Notes under the pieces: model-generated
What the model saw: the letters and a program-made list of their open reading frames with translations, nothing else
The model's database searches: none
What the model was told of the DNA's origin: nothing
Translations under genes and position numbers: made by a program
DNA from: Treponema sp.
GTDB taxonomy: Bacteria; Spirochaetota; Spirochaetia; Treponematales; Breznakiellaceae
NCBI GenBank assembly: GCA_009784975.1
Contig: WQXG01000002.1
Coordinates: forward strand, 1-64,000
Length of the DNA stretch: 64,000 nt
Reading direction: 5' to 3'
In this document: in pieces, positions 36,833 through 45,904 of the stretch
How the letters are laid out: each line of letters starts with the position of its first letter
Numbering within the stretch: position 1 is the stretch's first letter

Positions 36833-37487
36833 TACCCTTCTTTCCATACGGAATGTTTCAAATACTTACATTAGCCGCAAATTTGGTTTGTTTGGAAACA
36901 TGGAAAAAAAATCGGTTTTAAAAAATGTAAATCTTGAACTGCAAAAAGGCGAAATTTTCGGCTTAACCGGCAAATCCGGCTGCGGCAAAACAACTCTTGC
37001 GCGCTGCATTTTGGATCTGATTGACTATGAAGGAGAAATCACATTAAACGGAGAAAAAAACAGCCATTCCATTCAAATGATTTTTCAGCAGCCCGGCGCT
37101 TCATTAAACCCCTGTAAAAAAATAGGCTGGCTTTTAGAAGAGCCGCTTGTTATCCATAGACAAAGCGATCGTATTCAAAAAGTAGATGAAATGCTTTATC
37201 GCGTGGGTCTTGATCCTTCCTACAAAAACCGCCGTGTTTATGAACTAAGCGGCGGACAGAAACAGCGCATCTGCATAGGACGAGCGTTAATTTTAAAACC
37301 GCGTCTTTTAATTGCGGATGAAGCGATAAGTTCACTCGATGTATCCGCGGGAGCGCAAATACTAAACCTTTTTCAGGAACTGCACGTTAATTTAGGCTTG
37401 AGTATTTTTTTTATTTCGCACAACAAGGATGCGGTAGAGTATCTTTGCGGCAGGGTTGCGGTCATGAAGAAGGGAGAGATTCAATAA
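36822..37487 (+). CDS. Peptide ABC transporter ATPase, DppF/OppF type, short
   Basis: The second ATPase subunit, with Walker A GKSGCGKTT, Q-loop IQMIFQQPGASLNP, signature LSGGQKQRICIGRAL and Walker B LLIADEAISSLD. It is only 221 residues and stops at VMKKGEIQ right after the ATPase core, whereas OppF/DppF proteins usually reach about 320 residues with a C-terminal oligopeptide domain. All ATPase motifs are intact, so it is likely functional rather than broken. It ends the operon; hydE lies tail to tail 27 nt away with no obvious terminator. Confidence 0.9.
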   Translation: MVNNTLLSIRNVSNTYISRKFGLFGNMEKKSVLKNVNLELQKGEIFGLTGKSGCGKTTLARCILDLIDYEGEITLNGEKNSHSIQMIFQQPGASLNPCKKIGWLLEEPLVIHRQSDRIQKVDEMLYRVGLDPSYKNRRVYELSGGQKQRICIGRALILKPRLLIADEAISSLDVSAGAQILNLFQELHVNLGLSIFFISHNKDAVEYLCGRVAVMKKGEIQ

Positions 37488-37514
37488 ATAAAAAATAAAA
37501 AAGGGATTTTGCGG

Positions 37515-38510
37515 TTATTTTGCGTCTCCTCTTGACAAATCCGGCAGGTAGCCTGAACTTATTATTTTTTCTTTTAGATACAAAAGATTTTCCGCCGCTT
37601 CTTCCTTTCCGGCGGCTTTATTGTCGTAAATGGTATAGAGTTTTTTTGCAGAAACAGGTGAAAGGTTGGGCATAATGACATTTGCGCCGGCTTTTAGAGC
37701 CAGTTCCCTGCCGTTTTTATCTATTGTTTCCATGGCAGTAGTGGCGGGGATAAGCGCCTTTGGCAGCAGCAGGCGGGTAAGGGCGAGCATTTTAAGGCAG
37801 AGATCAATGCTGCCGCAAGGATAAGCGCTGAAAGGCGTATCTTTTTGCGGAATAAAAGGTCCTATACCAGCCATTTGCGGCTGAAGTTCTTCCAGAAAGC
37901 GAATGTCTTTAAGGAGCGTCTGCGGTGTTTGAAAGGGGCTTCCAATCATAAAACCGGCGCCTGTCTGGTAGCCGATCTTTTTTAGTGTCTGCAAAGCTTC
38001 TTTGCGGGAGGCAAGTATCATGCCTTTTGGGTGGAGTTTTGAATAATGTACGGCGCAGGCGGTTTCATGACGAAGCAGGTAGCGGTTAGCGCCTGCGTGA
38101 AAGAAAAGCTCGTAGTCGCTGTAAGGACGCTCTCCTATGGAGAGGGTGATGGCATGATTGGGGAACTCGCCGCGGATAGCGAGGATTATTTCTTTTACGC
38201 GTTCCTTTGTAAAATACGGATCTTCGCCGCCCTGCAAAACAAAGGTTTTTAGACCCAGTTTGTCCGCTGTAATGCAGCAGTTTATTATTTCATCAAGAGA
38301 GAGGCGGTAACGTTCCAGTTTTAAATTTGAGCAGCGGATACCGCAGTAGTAACAGTCATTTTTGCAGCAATTGGTAAATTCTATCAGGGCGCGAAGATAG
38401 ACGTTTTTTCCGTAATGCTCCTCGCGCACTTTTTGTACCTGTGAAAAGAGATCTTCAATTTCATCTTTATCTTGTGATTCAATAATGCGCAATATATCAT
38501 TATCATTCAT
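37515..38510 (-). CDS. hydE: [FeFe]-hydrogenase H-cluster radical SAM maturase HydE
   Basis: A radical SAM enzyme that helps build the diiron subcluster of [FeFe]-hydrogenase. The cluster motif C-x3-C-x2-C is in TNCCKNDCYYCGIR near residue 48. KTFVLQGGEDPYFT, RHETACAVHYSKLHP and TGAGFMIGSPFQTP are HydE signatures. About 331 residues, normal length. I chose the ATG at 38510; a GTG 21 nt upstream is also possible and no ribosome site is strong. It is the third gene of the minus-strand hydF-hydG-hydE cluster. No hydrogenase structural gene lies in the window. Confidence 0.92.
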   Translation of the reverse strand: MNDNDILRIIESQDKDEIEDLFSQVQKVREEHYGKNVYLRALIEFTNCCKNDCYYCGIRCSNLKLERYRLSLDEIINCCITADKLGLKTFVLQGGEDPYFTKERVKEIILAIRGEFPNHAITLSIGERPYSDYELFFHAGANRYLLRHETACAVHYSKLHPKGMILASRKEALQTLKKIGYQTGAGFMIGSPFQTPQTLLKDIRFLEELQPQMAGIGPFIPQKDTPFSAYPCGSIDLCLKMLALTRLLLPKALIPATTAMETIDKNGRELALKAGANVIMPNLSPVSAKKLYTIYDNKAAGKEEAAENLLYLKEKIISSGYLPDLSRGDAK

Positions 38511-38562
38511 GTTTTTTTTACCACGAACCACACAAACCTGTGGTGAAAATTTTTGTTATATT

Positions 38563-39948
38563 TCATACGAAAAAATCTCTTCCTTTGCCGCTTTGAATGT
38601 TTTTTATATTCTCAAGAGTTTTTTCTCGAATATTTGTGTTTTCTATCAGAGGCAATTCTTTTTTAATAATCGCGTTTGTTTTCTCTTTGAATACATCATT
38701 GCCGTAATCCATGGAATATTCGCAAAGAGTCATAAGCGCATTGGGAAGGCAGACATTTCCAATCTGACCTGATTTTGCAAGTGACATAAAACGATCTCCT
38801 GTTCTGCCTCCCCTGTAACAGGCTGTGCAGAAACTTGGAATATAACCGTCGTCCATAAGTTCAGAAATGATCGAAACCGCGCTTCGATCGTCGCTTACAA
38901 TAAATTGCGAATGTATGCCTGACTCGCGTTTAGCGTAACCTCCCACCCCTGTGCAGGAACCGGCGCTTATCTGCGATATTCCCAGCCTAAGGAGTTTTTT
39001 TCTCATTTCATGATTTTCCCTTGTAGAAAGAATCATTCCTGTAAAAGGAACCGCTATGCGTATACATGCGGCTATTTTTGCAAAAGTTTCATCGCTGACA
39101 GGGTTTGGAAAGTTTTCCATGTTCATTCCTTTGGCGGGGCACAAACGCGGAACAGAAATTGTATGAAACCCGGTGTTGTATTTTTTTTCTAAATGTTCAT
39201 TGTGGAGTAAAAGTCCCATTACATCAAAATAAGGATCGGCTAAACCAAAGAGAACGCCGCCTCCTACATCATCTATCCCGGCATCCTGCGCGCGATCTAA
39301 TGCGTTAAGGTGCCATGAAAAATCTTTTTTTGGTCCTGCAGGATGAACGTGTTCATAAGTTTGCTCATGGTAAGTTTCCTGAAAAAGAATATAAGTTCCT
39401 ATTTGCGCATTTTTTAATTTACGGTAATTTTCTGTTGAGGTTGCAGCAATGTTCACATTGACGCGTCTTATTTCGCCGTTTTCAAATTTCATGTCATAAA
39501 TTGTTTTAATACATTCAATAATGTAATCAATCGGACATTCTTCATCTGATTCGCCGGCTTCAAGAGCAAGGCGTTTGTGCCCCATCATTTCCAGTATTTT
39601 TACTTCATTTCGCAGCTCGTCCATAGATAGCTTTTTTCTTTTAAAATTATGACTATGATTAAAACTGCAATAGGCGCAGAAGTTTTCGCAATAATTTGAC
39701 ACATATAACGGCGCGAATATAACAATTCTGCTGCCGTAGATGCGTCTTTTAATATTATCTGCAATTTCAAAAATACGCGTGATTAGAGCTGGATTTTCTG
39801 TCGTTAAAAGAGCGGCGATTTCGTTATGTGTCAGCGTTTCTCCGCGCTGCGCTCTGTCCAAAGCTCTGCAAATAATATCATCTTTCGCGAATTTTGCGTC
39901 TTCCAGAATATTGTTTATATAATCCTGATTAATAAAATTATTGATCAT
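38563..39948 (-). CDS. hydG: [FeFe]-hydrogenase maturase HydG (tyrosine lyase)
   Basis: A radical SAM enzyme that cleaves tyrosine to supply CO and CN ligands for the H-cluster. The SAM cluster motif is YCENFCAYCSF near residue 87. The C-terminal auxiliary-cluster region reads FCTACYRGGRTGDRFM, then GNVCLPNALMTLCEY, which matches the family. Length about 461 residues. The ATG at 39948 follows GAGGCTGGAA and lies within the end of hydF (11-nt overlap); a TTG six codons earlier is also in frame. Confidence 0.95.
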   Translation of the reverse strand: MINNFINQDYINNILEDAKFAKDDIICRALDRAQRGETLTHNEIAALLTTENPALITRIFEIADNIKRRIYGSRIVIFAPLYVSNYCENFCAYCSFNHSHNFKRKKLSMDELRNEVKILEMMGHKRLALEAGESDEECPIDYIIECIKTIYDMKFENGEIRRVNVNIAATSTENYRKLKNAQIGTYILFQETYHEQTYEHVHPAGPKKDFSWHLNALDRAQDAGIDDVGGGVLFGLADPYFDVMGLLLHNEHLEKKYNTGFHTISVPRLCPAKGMNMENFPNPVSDETFAKIAACIRIAVPFTGMILSTRENHEMRKKLLRLGISQISAGSCTGVGGYAKRESGIHSQFIVSDDRSAVSIISELMDDGYIPSFCTACYRGGRTGDRFMSLAKSGQIGNVCLPNALMTLCEYSMDYGNDVFKEKTNAIIKKELPLIENTNIREKTLENIKNIQSGKGRDFFV

Positions 39949-41158
39949 TTCCAGCCTCAAATTCAAAAATTTCTATACTGCGCTTTAATATCCCCTGAAT
40001 ATGGGCAATTGTAATGCCGTAATTTGTAAAAGCAATGCTTTGCTCTTCTGCAAGATTTCGTCTGTAAAACATTTCGCGTTCGTTAAGCATACATGCTCCG
40101 CAGTGAATAATCAATTTGTATATAGATAAATCCTGCGGGTAATCGCCGCCGGAACAAAAACTAAATTGCAGGTTTTCTGTGCAAAGATGTTTTTTAATAA
40201 GGCGGGGAATTTTTACTGTGCCGATATCATCGCATAAACGATGGTGAGTACAGCCTTCGCAAATCAGTATTTTGTCATTTTCTTTAAGATTATCCAGAAC
40301 TTTAACTGCCGCAATGGAAGTTTCCAAAAAGCCTTTAAAGCGGGCGAATAAAATTGAAAAAGAAGTAAGCGGTATATCTTTTGGCACAATAGAACTTACT
40401 TCCGCAAATACCTGGCTGTCTGTAATTACAAGGTCCGGCTTTTCCTCAAGTTTTTGTAAGAGTTCGCCAAGCTCTTTGTCTTTAACGGTAATGGCAGCGG
40501 CTCCGGCTTCCAGAATATCGCGGATTACCTGCTGCTGCGCAAGGATAAGCCGTCCTTTAGGCGCCGCTTTGTCTATGGGTATTACCAGGACAACGAGGTC
40601 AAGAGGACGGATTAAATCCGAGATAAGTTTTTTTTCTGATTTTTCTTCCAGCGCAAGAGAGGCAATTTTTTCTTTTAACAGGTTTATGTTAAAGCCTGTT
40701 TTGGCGCTCACAGGAAAAATTTCACTGTCAGATGCCATCGCAAAGGAATCTGTCGTGCAAAGATCGCTTTTATTTAAAACAATTATATATGGAATGTTTT
40801 TTGATGCAAAAATACCCATAAGTTCCGCTTCTGCATCAGAGATTATATTATCAGGCGGAAGTTCTCCGTCCAGAACAAGAAGGGCAATATCGGTTTTATT
40901 AAGTACCTGTTTTGCCCTGTTAACCCTTTTTTCGCCGAGTTCTCCTTCATCATCAAAACCCGGAGTATCTATTATAACAACAGGTCCCAATGGAAGCAGT
41001 TCCATCGCCTTGTAAACGGGGTCTGTTGTCGTTCCTTTTATATCGCTTACAAGCGCAAGGTTTTGCCCGGTAACCGCATTGACCAGGCTTGATTTACCCG
41101 TATTTCGCCTGCCCAAAAAGGCAATATGAATACGATTACCAGAAGGAGTTTCTCTCAT
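39938..41158 (-). CDS. hydF: [FeFe]-hydrogenase maturase GTPase HydF
   Basis: A GTPase scaffold that carries the assembled diiron precursor to the hydrogenase. The GTPase motifs are GRRNTGKSS (residues 16-24), DTPG, and NKSD; the dimerisation and cluster domains follow. The cluster ligands C-x-H and H-C-x-x-C are visible as EGCTHHRLCDD and IIHCGACMLNEREM. The 406-residue length is typical. It is the first gene of the cluster and overlaps hydG. A TATAAT box lies 6 nt before the ATG without a Shine-Dalgarno, so the mRNA is probably leaderless. Confidence 0.95.
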   Translation of the reverse strand: MRETPSGNRIHIAFLGRRNTGKSSLVNAVTGQNLALVSDIKGTTTDPVYKAMELLPLGPVVIIDTPGFDDEGELGEKRVNRAKQVLNKTDIALLVLDGELPPDNIISDAEAELMGIFASKNIPYIIVLNKSDLCTTDSFAMASDSEIFPVSAKTGFNINLLKEKIASLALEEKSEKKLISDLIRPLDLVVLVIPIDKAAPKGRLILAQQQVIRDILEAGAAAITVKDKELGELLQKLEEKPDLVITDSQVFAEVSSIVPKDIPLTSFSILFARFKGFLETSIAAVKVLDNLKENDKILICEGCTHHRLCDDIGTVKIPRLIKKHLCTENLQFSFCSGGDYPQDLSIYKLIIHCGACMLNEREMFYRRNLAEEQSIAFTNYGITIAHIQGILKRSIEIFEFEAGNDQ

Positions 41159-41164
41159 TTTTAT

Positions 41165-41170
41165 ATTATA
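41165..41170 (-). promoter_or_regulatory. -10 box of a leaderless hydF promoter
   Basis: On the minus strand TATAAT (41170 down to 41165) is followed by 6 nt and then the hydF ATG. No -35 of good quality was found 16-18 bp upstream. The spacing places transcription start at or beside the start codon. Confidence 0.55.
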
Positions 41171-41223
41171 TACAAAAAAGCGGGTTTTATAAGTGCCTTT
41201 TTATTGCCGATAATTGAAATAAT

Positions 41224-43971
41224 ATGACAAATCTGTCCTTTTTTCTAAAATTCAAGTCACAATTGCGCCGAACCCGCCCCGATAATGTCCGCCAGATTGA
41301 TGAATCCCTTAATCGCTCGATTGTAGATGCAGGCGGCAAAATCACAGGAGACCGCTTTGTAATTTCTGCGGTTTTTAACGAAGAATCAATCGGCTTTTGG
41401 CTTGATATGTATATCCTAATAGAAAATCTTAAAAAAAATATTGAATCATCCTCTGAATTCTTTGGATATTCGCTCCTTTTATGCAATACTGCTCCCAAGG
41501 CTCCAGAGCTTCTTTGCCGTTTTCTCGCAAACTACAACGGTGTTTTTGTTGATGAAATGACGGCAAAAAAATTATCGCCTTATGCTTATTTTGAAAAACC
41601 TTCCGAATGGCTAAAGGGAGTAAAAAAACGCAAATACGGCTGCTGGAGTTATTATAAAATAAACGAATTAAAATCTTTTAAATTTGACGAAAACAATGAA
41701 ACAGATATTCAAAAAAGTATTATAGAAATATTTGAGCAGGAAAATGGAAAAAATGTGCTTGTTCTTGGAAAACCGCATTTGCCTCTTCGCAGCGCGCTGT
41801 ATAAACATTGCAGTAATTTAAACGGAGATTTTCCCGTTTTAAAAATATGTTTTGAAAGTATCGGGATTGGCGCCCTTGTAGATATTTGGTCGCTTGGTAT
41901 AAGATCTCTTAGCAGCGGTCAGTCTACAGAAGATATTGATAATCTTTGGGAGTTTTTGTTTAAGGAGCGTGTGCGCGACGAAGTCTCGGAATATGTAGAA
42001 CGCAGCGTAAAACGGTTTCTCTTTATGGTTTTTGATTATTATATTGATGCGGCATGGATAAAAAATCAAACGCCGGTTCTGGTGGTGGAAAATATTCATT
42101 TGGCAGAAAACAATACAATGAACCTTTTGCTTAATGTTTTATCGGAAATTATTCATGGCAGGCAGCAGTTTCTTAAACAAAGATTGTTTATTTTTGGAAC
42201 TGCGGAAGACAGCATAACAAGGGAAAAACAGGAAAAATGGGAAATAGTTTTTGAAAAAATAAATACTATAGAAGAAAAAAAGACAAATATTTTATTTCCA
42301 AGGCTTTCAAATGAATTATGGGAAATTATTTATTCCATTTCTCTTTTTAACAAGTATTTTTCTCCTGAGCTTTTCCAGCGGCTTTTTGAAGAAGAAGAAA
42401 AAAATCCCGCTATGATTATAAAAGCGCTTTCCATTCTTTATTCTTTGGGGATAATAGATTCCATTAGAGAACCGCGTCTTATGAACAGTCTTTTTGAGGA
42501 TTATGCGGCAAAATTTCTGGATAATAAAGCTGACAGGGTAAAAACAATAGTACGTTCAAGACTTATAAGCTGGACTGTAAAACGAAATATAAATTCCTGT
42601 TTTCGCCTGCTATCAATTATTTCCAGCCTTGGCGGCGGAAAACAAATTGATGATATGCTGCTTTTAAAATCATTGACATCTGATATCGCAAATAAAACAA
42701 TTACTACTATAGAGACAGCAATGAGTAACGGGCAGTTTGAAGCATTGTTAACCGCAAAAGCCGCTGTTATCCGTCATATTTATAAAACTTCCAGGGCATT
42801 GAATATTGGCCAGGAAAAAGATATAGAAAAAGCTTTTGCTGATACTCAAGCGGAAAATTTTATTTCAGATTTTGATTCATATCCCGTACTTAACGCTCAA
42901 ATAATAGTTAATTTTTGCTGTTATTATCTGGGAAGAAATGATGAAAAAGAAGCTGCAGAAAAAGCAAAAGAAGCTATTTTACTGGGGCAGAATAAAAACT
43001 CTTATTGTCTTCCGCAAAGTTATCGTCTTTTTTCACTTGTTAGTCTTTTAAAACAGCAGATAAACGAAACAATTGAATATTTGGGATTTGCTCTTTCCAA
43101 TGCGGAAAAGATAGGCAATAATCATGAGCTGGCAATTTCCGCATATTATGCCGCAGCCGCCCAGTTCCTGTACGGCGATATCTACACTGCCCGCAACCTT
43201 GCGCGTAAATCCATAGAACAATCGCTTTATGCAGGACATCCTGACTGGGCAGATCGTTCCCGTTTTCTGGAAGGACGTCTGGAAATGGAATTGGGTCATT
43301 ACGACAAAGCTTTGGAAATATTTGAAATTTTGCGCAAAGAGCCGTACGGAAGTATGACTTGCGAAAAAGAAAATATGCTGTCGGCATGGATATACCGTTC
43401 TAAAATATATTTGAATGATCCGCAAATTCCCAAGCCGGAACATGCCAATTATGATGCGGATTTATTTGAAATAGAAGCGGCTTATTTATCCGGCGATTAT
43501 AAAAAAGCGGTAATGTTGTCTTCTACGCTTAAAAATCCCTTTACAGAGGATAAATTTCTTTACACGGAAAAAGCGGACTGGAGAAGCGGTTTTGCTCAAT
43601 GTGAACATTTGTATTTTATTCACGGCGAGATAAATTCAAGGATGATTTGTCTTTTTAAATCTTTGGCGCTCAGCCGCATTTCTCCTGAAGGCAGCAATCA
43701 GGCATTGGATGAAATACAAAAAATACTGCGTGATGAAAAATTATGCGAAATAGACCCATGGGATTCTTTTTATTTTTACGCAAAATACAGAATTCTTGAA
43801 CAGGCAGGAGCCAGTAATGTCGATTTAAGCACTGCCGTCAGCATGGCTTTTAAACGCCTGCAGAGGCGAGCTGCCCGTATAGAAGACATCGAAACACGCA
43901 GGCAATACCTTAACGGACCTCTTTGGAACCGGGAATTATGCCTTGCCGCAAAAGAATTTAAGCTAATTTAA
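41224..43971 (+). CDS. Large STAND/AAA-like protein with TPR C-terminus and degenerate P-loop
   Basis: A 915-residue cytoplasmic protein. Residues of about 170-400 resemble the ATPase core of MalT-like or cyclase-associated STAND proteins: NGKNVLVLGKPHLPLRSAL sits where Walker A belongs but lacks G-K-[ST], and TPVLVVENIHLAENNT corresponds to the usual V-L-E-D-L-H-W-A-D motif with Asn in place of the acid. Residues of about 560-860 are TPR-like helical repeats (AEKAKEAILLGQ, ARNLARKSIEQSL, YDKALEIFEILR). The N-terminal 160 residues are unassigned. It is divergent from hydF and followed 24 nt later by the nucleoside kinase. A scaffold or sensor role is likely; nucleotide hydrolysis is doubtful. 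Confidence 0.7.
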   Translation: MTNLSFFLKFKSQLRRTRPDNVRQIDESLNRSIVDAGGKITGDRFVISAVFNEESIGFWLDMYILIENLKKNIESSSEFFGYSLLLCNTAPKAPELLCRFLANYNGVFVDEMTAKKLSPYAYFEKPSEWLKGVKKRKYGCWSYYKINELKSFKFDENNETDIQKSIIEIFEQENGKNVLVLGKPHLPLRSALYKHCSNLNGDFPVLKICFESIGIGALVDIWSLGIRSLSSGQSTEDIDNLWEFLFKERVRDEVSEYVERSVKRFLFMVFDYYIDAAWIKNQTPVLVVENIHLAENNTMNLLLNVLSEIIHGRQQFLKQRLFIFGTAEDSITREKQEKWEIVFEKINTIEEKKTNILFPRLSNELWEIIYSISLFNKYFSPELFQRLFEEEEKNPAMIIKALSILYSLGIIDSIREPRLMNSLFEDYAAKFLDNKADRVKTIVRSRLISWTVKRNINSCFRLLSIISSLGGGKQIDDMLLLKSLTSDIANKTITTIETAMSNGQFEALLTAKAAVIRHIYKTSRALNIGQEKDIEKAFADTQAENFISDFDSYPVLNAQIIVNFCCYYLGRNDEKEAAEKAKEAILLGQNKNSYCLPQSYRLFSLVSLLKQQINETIEYLGFALSNAEKIGNNHELAISAYYAAAAQFLYGDIYTARNLARKSIEQSLYAGHPDWADRSRFLEGRLEMELGHYDKALEIFEILRKEPYGSMTCEKENMLSAWIYRSKIYLNDPQIPKPEHANYDADLFEIEAAYLSGDYKKAVMLSSTLKNPFTEDKFLYTEKADWRSGFAQCEHLYFIHGEINSRMICLFKSLALSRISPEGSNQALDEIQKILRDEKLCEIDPWDSFYFYAKYRILEQAGASNVDLSTAVSMAFKRLQRRAARIEDIETRRQYLNGPLWNRELCLAAKEFKLI

Positions 43972-43980
43972 CAGATTATA

Positions 43981-43989
43981 TGCTATAAT
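43981..43989 (+). promoter_or_regulatory. Extended -10 promoter, leaderless
   Basis: TGCTATAAT is a perfect extended -10 (TGn TATAAT). Six nt separate it from the ATG at 43996 and there is no Shine-Dalgarno, so transcription should begin at the start codon. No good -35 is present, as is usual for extended -10 promoters. Confidence 0.6.
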
Positions 43990-43995
43990 ATTAAT

Positions 43996-45657
43996 ATGAA
44001 CACTATTCAAATTAATTTTTTAAACACCCAAAAAACGGTTTCCTGCGCTTATGGCACAAAAGCGCTCGAATTAATCGAAAATTTCGGCATTCCCGCAGAT
44101 CAAATTGCCGGTGTTAAAGTTAACAACGAAATCCGTCCGCTTGGCACCTCTTTGCTTGTAAATGCGTCGGTAGAGCCGGTTCTCCTCGATTCGCCTGAAG
44201 GAGCCATGATATACAGGCGTACTCTCTCCTTTATCCTTGCAATTGCGGCGAGTAATATTTTCCCGAATGACGGCGTTTATGTCGGTCATTCTCTGGGTAA
44301 CAGTTATTACTATACTTTTAGTTCCGGCGACAAACCAAAAGACAGCGATGTTGAAAAACTTGCGCAGGAGATGCAAAAGCTTGTAAAAGAAAATTTACAC
44401 ATTACTTTTAAATATATTTCCTATGAAGAAGCGGTAAAGCTGTTCAAGGAAAACAATCAAACCGATACTGCCTTGCTGCTGGAGCAGAGAAGTTCTGCGC
44501 GCATTAAAGTTAATCAGTGCGGCGGGTATATGGATATTTATGTTCAGCCGCTTCTTGAAAAAACCGGTCTTCTTAACGCTTTTGAACTTATGCCTTACGG
44601 CGATGGTTTTCTTCTTCGTTTCCCCGGAATAGGCAAAAAAAATATTATTGACCCGTTTACAGATGAACCGCAGATTTTTAATGTTTACAGCGATTATAAA
44701 AATTGGGGAAAAATTGTCGGTGTTCGCGTTGTAGGAGAGCTTAATTCTAAAATAGCAGACAGAACATTTAAGGAATATATCAGAATAGCGGAAGCTCATC
44801 AGGCAAGAAAACTTGCGGATATCGCAGGCAAAATTTCGCAAAAAAAGGACAGCCTTAAAATCGTACTTATTGCGGGTCCTTCAAGTTCGGGAAAAACCAC
44901 CACCGCAAAAAGGCTCGAAATAGAGCTGATGGTTTTAGGTTTAAAACCAATTGCTATAAGCCTTGATAATTATTACAGGGGAAAAGCCGATACTCCAAAA
45001 GACGAAAAGGGAGATCCTGATTATGAATGTCTTGAAGCGCTGGATGTGCCGTATTTAAACGAACAGCTTCAGGCTCTGTACCGCGGAGAAGAAATAACGC
45101 TTCCCATTTATGATTTTAAAACATCAAGCCGAAGAGAAAGCGGCGGCAAAAAAATCAAGCTGGAAAATAATACCATTTTAATCGTAGAAGGTATTCATGG
45201 ACTTAACGATGCTCTCACCTACAGTATCGATCGCAGCACAAAGTTTAAAATTTACATATCCGCTCTTACCCAGTTAAATCTTGATGATCATAACCGTATT
45301 CCCACAAGCGACAACAGACTCCTGCGCCGCATGGTGCGCGACTCGCAGTTCAGGGGAATGGATGCGGCAGGCACCATGAAAATGTGGCCCGGGGTGCAAG
45401 CCGGCGAACGCAAATATATCTTTCCGTTCCAAAACTCCTCGGACGCCGCGTTTAACTCCGCTCTTGATTACGAACTTTCTGTTCTTAAATATTATGCCGA
45501 CCCGTTGTTACGCGCGGTAAAACCCGGCCGCAGCGAATACGCCGAAGCTGTAAGGCTGCTTGCATTCCTGGAAAACTTTATGCCCATCCCGCCGCAGTAT
45601 GTGCCGGGGACCAGTATTTTGCGGGAGTTTATTGGGGATAGCGAATTCAAATACTAA
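43996..45657 (+). CDS. Nucleoside (uridine) kinase-like protein with N-terminal TGS domain
   Basis: A 553-residue protein with three parts: a TGS domain at residues 1-65, a region of about 70-230 like the threonyl-tRNA synthetase editing domain (FILAIAASNIFP, DGVYVGHSLGNSYYYTF), and a phosphoribulokinase/uridine kinase domain from about 285 with P-loop GPSSSGKTT (about 293-301), ISLDNYYRG, and LIVEGIHGLNDAL. This fusion is known in several anaerobes and spirochaetes as a nucleoside kinase; the exact substrate here is not proven. Its start has an extended -10 only 6 nt upstream and is probably leaderless. A hairpin begins immediately after the stop codon. Confidence 0.88.
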   Translation: MNTIQINFLNTQKTVSCAYGTKALELIENFGIPADQIAGVKVNNEIRPLGTSLLVNASVEPVLLDSPEGAMIYRRTLSFILAIAASNIFPNDGVYVGHSLGNSYYYTFSSGDKPKDSDVEKLAQEMQKLVKENLHITFKYISYEEAVKLFKENNQTDTALLLEQRSSARIKVNQCGGYMDIYVQPLLEKTGLLNAFELMPYGDGFLLRFPGIGKKNIIDPFTDEPQIFNVYSDYKNWGKIVGVRVVGELNSKIADRTFKEYIRIAEAHQARKLADIAGKISQKKDSLKIVLIAGPSSSGKTTTAKRLEIELMVLGLKPIAISLDNYYRGKADTPKDEKGDPDYECLEALDVPYLNEQLQALYRGEEITLPIYDFKTSSRRESGGKKIKLENNTILIVEGIHGLNDALTYSIDRSTKFKIYISALTQLNLDDHNRIPTSDNRLLRRMVRDSQFRGMDAAGTMKMWPGVQAGERKYIFPFQNSSDAAFNSALDYELSVLKYYADPLLRAVKPGRSEYAEAVRLLAFLENFMPIPPQYVPGTSILREFIGDSEFKY

Positions 45658-45864
45658 GTATACGACATTTCGCCTTCGGCGAAACGTCGCATACTTACGC
45701 GTTATGCGAAATCCGACCGCTTTGCGGTCAGACTTCGCATAACGCAGCGGTTTACGGGACAGCTGGCGCCTTTGGCGCGGCTGTCCGGACATCTGACCAC
45801 TACAGGTGGTCAGACGTCGTAAACCGCCATTGCGGGGGGCGGTTGCCGCCTTCGGCGTTACCGC
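45658..45864. repeat. Cluster of nested palindromes (four hairpins, one branched)
   Basis: Directly after the kinase stop codon the DNA is almost all inverted repeat. Hairpin 1: 45658-45674 with 45678-45694 (17 bp, two mismatches, loop TTC). Hairpin 2: GCGTTATGCGAA (45699-45710) with 45734-45745, plus inner GACCGC/GCGGTC. Hairpin 3: outer GCGGTTTACG (45747-45756) with CGTAAACCGC (45818-45827), enclosing two hairpins, GGACAGC...GCTGTCC and CTGACCAC...GTGGTCAG. Hairpin 4: GCGGT (45839-45843) with ACCGC (45860-45864), inner CGCC-TTC-GGCG. The stretch to 45904 holds no gene. A structured RNA, REP-like repeat or folded mobile element is possible. Confidence 0.85.
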
Positions 45865-45904
45865 GTTTGGGGGTCGCAGCGGTTTTTGCGTTTGGCTTTT
45901 ATAT

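Noticed and set aside
45658..45864. Integron attC site or cassette array (T. denticola is known to have a chromosomal integron)
   Set aside because: The arms run GTT...AAC instead of the attC order AAC...GTT, the R/L box consensus is not met, and there is no integrase in the window.
45658..45864. CRISPR array
   Set aside because: The repeats are inverted and different from each other; there is no direct repeat with regular spacers and no cas gene.
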